From contig CANQSG010000061.1 in NCBI GenBank assembly GCA_947626485.1, positions 1-10,204 on the forward strand: a stretch of DNA of 10,204 bases, written 5' to 3'. Below, piece after piece: positions 6,635 through 10,204 of the stretch (the first letter of the stretch is position 1; every line of letters begins with the position of its first letter). The translations under genes and the position numbers were made by a program. Below the pieces are notes generated by a model. The model was given only the letters and a program-made list of their open reading frames with translations. It searched no databases and was not told where the DNA came from. The stretch comes from an uncultured Clostridia bacterium (GTDB lineage: Bacteria > Bacillota > Clostridia > Oscillospirales > Acutalibacteraceae).

Positions 6635-8320
6635 ATGGCATCTACCGCGAACCCCAAACGCAAACAGCAAAGCTTTGTCTACGGCGCCATCATCATGGTC
6701 GTCTCGACGGCGCTCGTCAAGCTCATCGGCGCGATCTTCAAAATTCCCCTCGGCAACCTGATCCAGGAATCCGGCATGGGCTATTTTTCGACGGCCTATA
6801 ACCTCTATCTGCCGATTTACGCGCTGGCGATGGGCGGACTGCCGATCGCCGTCTCCCGCATCGTCGCCGAGCAGGTCGCCCAGCAGAATTTCCGCGACGT
6901 GCGGCAGACCTTCCGCGTCGCCAAAAAGGCCTTCCTCGTGACGGGGCTGGCGGGCTCGGCGCTCATGCTGCTGCTCGTCTACCCGTTCCTGCACTTCACC
7001 GCGAATTACGGCGCCGCGCCGAGCATCTTCATGATCCTGCCCTCGATTTTCTTCTGCTGTATCATGTCGGCCTACCGCGGCTATTACGAAGGTCTGCGCA
7101 ACATGTACCCGACCGCCGTTTCGAGCATCATCGAGGCGCTCGGCAAGCTCGTCCTCGGGTACGGTTTCGCCTTTCTCATCATCCGTTATTTCGGCGAGGT
7201 CAACCTCGAATCCGCCTCTTGGGCGGCAGCCGGCGCCATGCTCGGCATCACGCTCGGCACCTGCTTCGGCGCGCTTTATCTCATCCTGCGCCACCGCCGT
7301 TCGGGCGACCGCATCACCGAGGCCGAATACGCCGCCGCGCCGACGCCTCTCAGCCAGCGGGCGACGCTCAAAAAGCTGCTGATTATCGCCGTGCCCGTCG
7401 TGCTCGGCTCGCTCGTCACCAACATCGCCAGCCTCATCGACGTGACGATGGTGCAGTGGCAGCTCGGCCGCGTCGTGAGCTCCCACGGTGAGATGATCCG
7501 TCAGGCCTATAAAGTATATTTTACCCATGCGTTGGAGGACGGCGATATCCCGAACTACCTCTACGGCTGCTACCAGTACGCCTACACGATCTTCAACCTC
7601 ATCCCGACCATCACGTCGGTTCTGGGCGTCAGCGCCCTGCCGGTGCTCGCGACGGCGTGGACGCAGCGCGACCGCGGGCAGATCAAGGCCAACGTCGAGA
7701 CCATGATCCGCACGACAGCGCTCATCGCCATGCCTGCCGGGATCGGCGTGTCGGCGCTGGCGGGCCCGATCATGCGGCTGCTCTACCACACCAACGGCGC
7801 CATTCACATCGCGCCGCCGCTGCTCGCCGTGCTGGGGATCGCGTCGCTCTTCGCGGGGCTGATGTCGCCCATGACGAACATGCTGCAGGCCATCGGCAAG
7901 GAGCGCATTCCGGTGCGCAATATCGCCATCGGCGCCGCCGTCAAGATCATCGTCAACCTGATCCTCGTCGGCATTCCCGGCGTCAACATCATGGGCGCGC
8001 CCATCGGCACCCTCTGCTGCTATATTTCGATCTCGATGTCGAACCTTTATTGCCTCGTGAAATATTCCGGCGTCCGGCCGAATCTGCGCGCCGCCCTCGG
8101 CAAGCCGCTGCTCGCCGCGCTGCTTTGCGGATTGACCGCCTTCCTCGTCGCCCTGCTCGGCAGCTCGAAGCTCATCACGCTGCTGGCGATCGCCGTCGCC
8201 GCCGTGGTGTATCTTGCGGCGCTCATCCTGCTGCGCGCCTTTACCGAGGCCGACGTTCTGACCCTGCCGAAGGGCGAAAAAATCGTGAAAATCCTGAAAA
8301 AATGTCGGATTTTACGTTAA
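6635..8320 (+). CDS. SpoVB/MurJ-like polysaccharide or lipid flippase (MOP superfamily)
   Basis: This is an integral membrane protein of the polysaccharide-transport/MVF group, related to Bacillus SpoVB, YabM and YtgP (MurJ). It probably moves a lipid-linked cell-wall or spore-cortex precursor across the membrane. Its 561 residues contain roughly fourteen hydrophobic segments. The positive N-terminus (PKRKQQ) is followed by a first helix at about 13-35. The family signature AYRGYYEGLRNMYPTA lies at about 136-151, hydrophilic loops at about 210-236 and 278-310, and a Lys-rich cytoplasmic tail at the end. ATG 6635 has AGGACGG at 6622-6628; a TTG at 6605 lies inside the preceding gene and lacks such a site. 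The position just before mazG matches yabM in Bacillus. Whether it serves vegetative wall synthesis or cortex formation cannot be told from sequence. Confidence 0.88.
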   Translation: MASTANPKRKQQSFVYGAIIMVVSTALVKLIGAIFKIPLGNLIQESGMGYFSTAYNLYLPIYALAMGGLPIAVSRIVAEQVAQQNFRDVRQTFRVAKKAFLVTGLAGSALMLLLVYPFLHFTANYGAAPSIFMILPSIFFCCIMSAYRGYYEGLRNMYPTAVSSIIEALGKLVLGYGFAFLIIRYFGEVNLESASWAAAGAMLGITLGTCFGALYLILRHRRSGDRITEAEYAAAPTPLSQRATLKKLLIIAVPVVLGSLVTNIASLIDVTMVQWQLGRVVSSHGEMIRQAYKVYFTHALEDGDIPNYLYGCYQYAYTIFNLIPTITSVLGVSALPVLATAWTQRDRGQIKANVETMIRTTALIAMPAGIGVSALAGPIMRLLYHTNGAIHIAPPLLAVLGIASLFAGLMSPMTNMLQAIGKERIPVRNIAIGAAVKIIVNLILVGIPGVNIMGAPIGTLCCYISISMSNLYCLVKYSGVRPNLRAALGKPLLAALLCGLTAFLVALLGSSKLITLLAIAVAAVVYLAALILLRAFTEADVLTLPKGEKIVKILKKCRILR

Positions 8321-8405
8321 AATGCCCGGAATTTTCAAAATAATTTAGCGCAAACCGAAATAATTAAGCAATTTCGAAAAATACTATTGATTTTCGGGTG
8401 ATTTT
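8321..8405 (+). promoter_or_regulatory. AT-rich gap upstream of mazG with nested inverted repeats
   Basis: This 85-base gap is far more AT-rich than its surroundings. CGAAAT (8356-8361) pairs with ATTTCG (8371-8376), and the overlapping CGAAAA (8375-8380) pairs with TTTTCG (8391-8396), so two alternative hairpins or a three-half-site operator are possible. AATACTAT at 8380-8387 could be a -10 element, and GAAATA at 8357-8362 a -35 of sporulation type, but neither is convincing. A promoter for mazG and hup here is plausible, not proven. Confidence 0.35.
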
Positions 8406-9191
8406 ATGGTAAAAATAAACTCAGACGATGCGCACGCGCCCTACACGATGGACGACCTGCTGCAAATCATGCGCCGGCTGCGCGCCCCCGACGGCTGTCC
8501 CTGGGATCGCGAACAGGATCACGCGTCCATTCGCAACAACGTCCTCGAGGAGGCCTACGAGGTCGCCGACGGCATCGACCGCGCCGATGATGACGCCCTC
8601 TGCGAGGAGCTGGGCGACTTGCTGCTTCAGGTCGTGTTTCACGCGCAGATCGCGCAGGAGGCCGATTCCTTCTCCTTTGCCGACGTGACCGACGGCATCT
8701 GCCGCAAGTTGATCCACCGCCACCCGCACGTCTTCGGTTCCGCCGTCGCCGAGAACGCCGAACAGGTGCTTGACCGCTGGGATCGCATCAAGCAGGCGGA
8801 AAAGGCGCAGACCACCTGCACCGACACCCTGCGCAGCGTCCCCGCCGCCTTTCCGGCGCTCCTGCGCGCCGCCAAAGTCCAAAAGCGCGCCGCAAAATCC
8901 GGAACCGATTTCGCCGCGGCCGACGGTCTTGCCGACCGGCTGCGCGAGCTTTGCCCGCCGACAGACGGACAAGCCGGTAAAGACGACCTGCGCGCCGTCG
9001 GCGATTTGCTTTTTGCCGCCGTCTGCCTTTCCCGCGCCCGCGGGGTCGACGCGGAGGAGGCTTTACAGGCCGCGACCGACCGCTTTATCACGCGCTTTTC
9101 CGCCGCCGAACAAGCTGCCGGACAACCCCTGCCGGACTGCACCGCCGAACAGCGCGACGCGCTCTGGCTTCAAGCGGGACACGCGGACTGA
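8406..9191 (+). CDS. mazG: Nucleoside triphosphate pyrophosphohydrolase MazG
   Basis: MazG hydrolyses (d)NTPs to the monophosphate and pyrophosphate as a cytoplasmic house-cleaning enzyme. The 261 residues contain two tandem MazG repeats. The first, about 14-120, is well conserved: CPWD at 31-34, the E48-E49-x2-E52 motif, E68-x2-D71 in EELGDLLLQV, and RHPHVFG at 105-111. The second, about 150-240, keeps GDLLFAAVCLSRARGVDAEEAL but has Ala197 where the ExxD glutamate should be, and a poor match to EExxE. It stands alone, without the tetrapyrrole-methylase domain fused to it in Bacillus YabN. The ATG follows GGGTGATTT, which matches the 3' part of the anti-Shine-Dalgarno complement. hup follows after 70 bases, and position between a SpoVB-like gene and rqcP matches the Bacillus order. 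Confidence 0.95.
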   Translation: MVKINSDDAHAPYTMDDLLQIMRRLRAPDGCPWDREQDHASIRNNVLEEAYEVADGIDRADDDALCEELGDLLLQVVFHAQIAQEADSFSFADVTDGICRKLIHRHPHVFGSAVAENAEQVLDRWDRIKQAEKAQTTCTDTLRSVPAAFPALLRAAKVQKRAAKSGTDFAAADGLADRLRELCPPTDGQAGKDDLRAVGDLLFAAVCLSRARGVDAEEALQAATDRFITRFSAAEQAAGQPLPDCTAEQRDALWLQAGHAD

Positions 9192-9208
9192 CCGCGAAAA
9201 CAAACCGA

Positions 9209-9239
9209 TTTCATTTAAGCGCCTTTGCGCTTAATGAAA
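9209..9239 (+). other. Stem-loop in the hup leader
   Basis: TTTCATTTAAGCGC (9209-9222) pairs with GCGCTTAATGAAA (9227-9239), 13 base pairs with one bulged T and a CTTT loop. It is followed by A-rich sequence, not a T run, so it is not a plus-strand terminator. It ends nine bases before the strong GGAGG of hup and may be an RNA-processing or stability element between mazG and hup. Confidence 0.55.
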
Positions 9240-9261
9240 ATAAATTCTGGAGGTAAAAAAC

Positions 9262-9537
9262 ATGAACAAAACCGAATTGATTGCAGCCGTTGCTGACAAA
9301 GCCGGACTTGCGAAGAAGGACGCTGACAAAGCCGTCGCCGCCGTTATCGACGCCATCATCGACGAGCTCAAGCAGGGCAACAAGGTTCAGCTGGTCGGCT
9401 TCGGCACCTTCGAAGTTCGCGAGCGCGGCGCGCGGACCGGCATCAATCCGTCGACCAAAGAGCCCATCGAGATCGCGGCTTCCAAAGCGCCTGTCTTCAA
9501 GGCCGGCAAGCCGTTCAAAGACGCGATTGCCAAATAA
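9262..9537 (+). CDS. hup: HU-family DNA-binding protein
   Basis: HU is a small dimeric nucleoid protein that bends and compacts DNA without sequence specificity. The 91 residues match the family exactly in length and layout: the helical dimerisation region at 1-42, then GFGTFEVRERGARTG and the DNA-binding arm with NPSTKEPI including the intercalating proline, and the final VFKAGKPFKDAI. The start is firm, with CTGGAGGT at 9247-9254, the strongest ribosome binding site in the window. Codon choice shifts toward AAA, GCT and GTT compared with neighbouring genes, as expected for a highly expressed protein. A strong terminator follows directly. Insertion of a HU gene between mazG and rqcP is known in Clostridia but not in Bacillus subtilis. 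Confidence 0.97.
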   Translation: MNKTELIAAVADKAGLAKKDADKAVAAVIDAIIDELKQGNKVQLVGFGTFEVRERGARTGINPSTKEPIEIAASKAPVFKAGKPFKDAIAK

Positions 9538-9554
9538 CGAAGTCCCTTCGTGTG

Positions 9555-9584
9555 AAAAGCCGTCTGTCGCAAGGCGGCTTTTTT
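9555..9584 (+). terminator. Intrinsic terminator after hup
   Basis: AAAAGCCGTC (9555-9564) pairs with GGCGGCTTTT (9573-9582) over ten positions, one of them G-U, with an eight-base loop and six T residues at the end. It lies 17 bases after the hup stop. A smaller hairpin, CGAAG with CTTCG (9538-9550), starts right after the stop codon. Confidence 0.85.
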
Positions 9585-9624
9585 CATGCGAAACGGTCGA
9601 TTTTCCGGAAGGGGAAACGAAGAA

Positions 9625-9867
9625 ATGCGCTTAGATAAATATTTGAAAATTTCCCGCTTAATCAAACGCCGCACCGTCGCCAACGAGGCCTGCGACGCCG
9701 GGCGGGTGCTCGTCAACGGCAAGCCCGCCCGCGCGTCCTACGATGTCAAACCCGGCGACAAGCTGGAGATCGCCTTCGGCACCCGCACCGTGCGGGTCGA
9801 GGTGCTGCGCGTCGCCGAGGTCGTCCGCAAGGAGGACGCCGACGAGCTCTTCCGCATCCTCGACTGA
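9625..9867 (+). CDS. rqcP: S4-domain ribosome quality control protein RqcP (YabO)
   Basis: RqcP is an Hsp15-like RNA-binding protein that works with RqcH on stalled 50S-peptidyl-tRNA complexes during alanine tailing. The 80-residue protein is close to the 86 residues of Bacillus YabO and matches it nearly throughout: MRLDKYLKISRLIKRRT at the start, including R2 and R16 that I recall as important in Bacillus RqcP, then the S4 core with GRVLVNGKPA and the SYDVKPGDKLEI strand. ATG 9625 follows GGAAGGGG at 9607-9614. An in-frame ATG at 9586 touches the end of the hup terminator and has no ribosome binding site, so it is rejected. No promoter is seen between the terminator and the gene, so expression may come from readthrough. 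Position before yabP matches Bacillus. Confidence 0.95.
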   Translation: MRLDKYLKISRLIKRRTVANEACDAGRVLVNGKPARASYDVKPGDKLEIAFGTRTVRVEVLRVAEVVRKEDADELFRILD

Positions 9868-9870
9868 ATG

Positions 9871-9899
9871 GCATAGAAGCCCCCGCCGTTTCATACGAT
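9871..9899 (+). promoter_or_regulatory. Candidate sigma-E promoter for yabP
   Basis: CATACGAT at 9892-9899 matches seven of eight bases of the mother-cell sigma-E -10 (CATACANT). GCATAGA at 9871-9877 gives a partial -35, with its ATA exactly 16 bases before the -10. The site starts four bases after the rqcP stop and lies 29 bases before the yabP ATG. Bacillus yabP is known to be sigma-E dependent, which supports the call. Confidence 0.65.
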
Positions 9900-9928
9900 A
9901 AAAGGTAGAAACAAAGGGGGATGACAGC

Positions 9929-10204
9929 ATGGCGGAAGAACACAGAGCGCTGCCGCACACCGCGATTCTCGAAAACCGCAAGCGGCTGACGTTGACGGGG
10001 GTGCGCGCGGTCGAGGGCTTTGACGCCGAGACCGTGACGCTGACAACGCAGCTCGGGGTGCTGACGGTGCGGGGGAGCGCCTTGCACATCGAGCGCTTCG
10101 ACGTCGAGACGGGGGAACTGGCGATGGACGGCGAGGTCTGCGCGCTGGTTTACTCGGCGGATACCGACCCCGGCCGCGGCTTCTTCCGGCGCATGCTGCG
10201 GTGA
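9929..10204 (+). CDS. yabP: Sporulation protein YabP
   Basis: YabP is a small spore-forming-specific protein that in Bacillus subtilis is made in the mother cell under sigma-E and is needed with YabQ for cortex formation. The 91-residue sequence shows the family pattern: H10 and LENRKRLTLTGVRAVEGFD at about 14-32, then alternating hydrophobic strands TLTTQLGVLTVRG and ALHIERFDVETGELAMDGEV, and a basic end RGFFRRMLR. It has no membrane segment. ATG 9929 is preceded by AAAGGGGG at 9913-9920. The stop codon is the last three bases of the window, so the gene is complete, and by known order yabQ and a divIC/ftsB gene should follow outside it. A sigma-E-like promoter lies just upstream. Confidence 0.93.
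   Translation: MAEEHRALPHTAILENRKRLTLTGVRAVEGFDAETVTLTTQLGVLTVRGSALHIERFDVETGELAMDGEVCALVYSADTDPGRGFFRRMLR

Noticed and set aside
6518..7807. Long 429-codon open frame on the minus strand
   Set aside because: It is antisense to the SpoVB-like flippase and nucleosidase, is extremely rich in Arg, Asp, Gly and His, and has no motif. It results from GC-rich codon positions.
8288..8313. AAAATCC/GGATTTT stem at the end of the flippase gene as a terminator
   Set aside because: The seven-pair stem is AT-rich, has a 12-base loop, lies within coding sequence and is not followed by a T run beyond the stem.
9586..9624. Upstream start for rqcP
   Set aside because: This ATG touches the T run of the hup terminator and lacks a ribosome binding site. 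The conserved MRLDK start is at 9625.
1..10204. Defence, mobile or other undescribed multi-gene system
   Set aside because: All supported genes belong to known housekeeping or sporulation families apart from one small zinc-ribbon gene. There are no transposases, integrases, direct-repeat arrays, att-like repeats or toxin-antitoxin pairs visible.

Overview
The window is a stretch of chromosome from a GC-rich, endospore-forming member of the Firmicutes, most likely class Clostridia. I infer this from three things: gene order (mazG, HU gene, rqcP/yabO and yabP next to a SpoVB-family flippase), sporulation genes, and proteins of clear Firmicutes type (bifunctional Rel, HemZ). Third codon positions are overwhelmingly G or C, which produces many long but meaningless open frames on both strands. 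All eleven genes I can support lie on the plus strand.

Layout. Positions 21-5187 hold a compact cluster: a bifunctional (p)ppGpp synthetase/hydrolase, D-aminoacyl-tRNA deacylase, the HemZ-type radical SAM protein, and a uridine-kinase-family nucleoside kinase that begins inside the end of hemZ. A near-consensus sigma-A promoter (5229-5257) and a strong intrinsic terminator (5817-5840) then frame a single small zinc-ribbon protein as its own transcription unit. A nucleosidase of the MTA/SAH type (5892-6623) and a SpoVB/MurJ-like flippase (6635-8320) follow, 11 bases apart. After an unusually AT-rich gap come mazG (8406-9191), hup (9262-9537), a strong terminator, rqcP (9625-9867), and yabP (9929-10204), whose stop codon is the last three bases of the window.

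How the genes fit together. Much of the content is nucleotide and translation housekeeping: the alarmone enzyme, chiral proofreading by Dtd, nucleoside salvage, MTA/SAH recycling, house-cleaning pyrophosphatase MazG, and RqcP in ribosome rescue. The right end joins the sporulation and cell-envelope locus known from Bacillus as yabM-mazG-yabO-yabP-yabQ-divIC, with a HU gene inserted between mazG and rqcP. A sigma-E-like promoter just upstream of yabP fits the mother-cell expression known for that gene.

No defence system, mobile element, CRISPR array, tRNA or rRNA is visible, and I do not see an undescribed multi-gene system. The points most worth a second look are the 53-base hemZ/kinase overlap, the kinase lacking the N-terminal half usual in long clostridial relatives, the sigma-E-like sites, the isolated zinc-ribbon gene, and several hairpins placed at ribosome binding sites or leaders.
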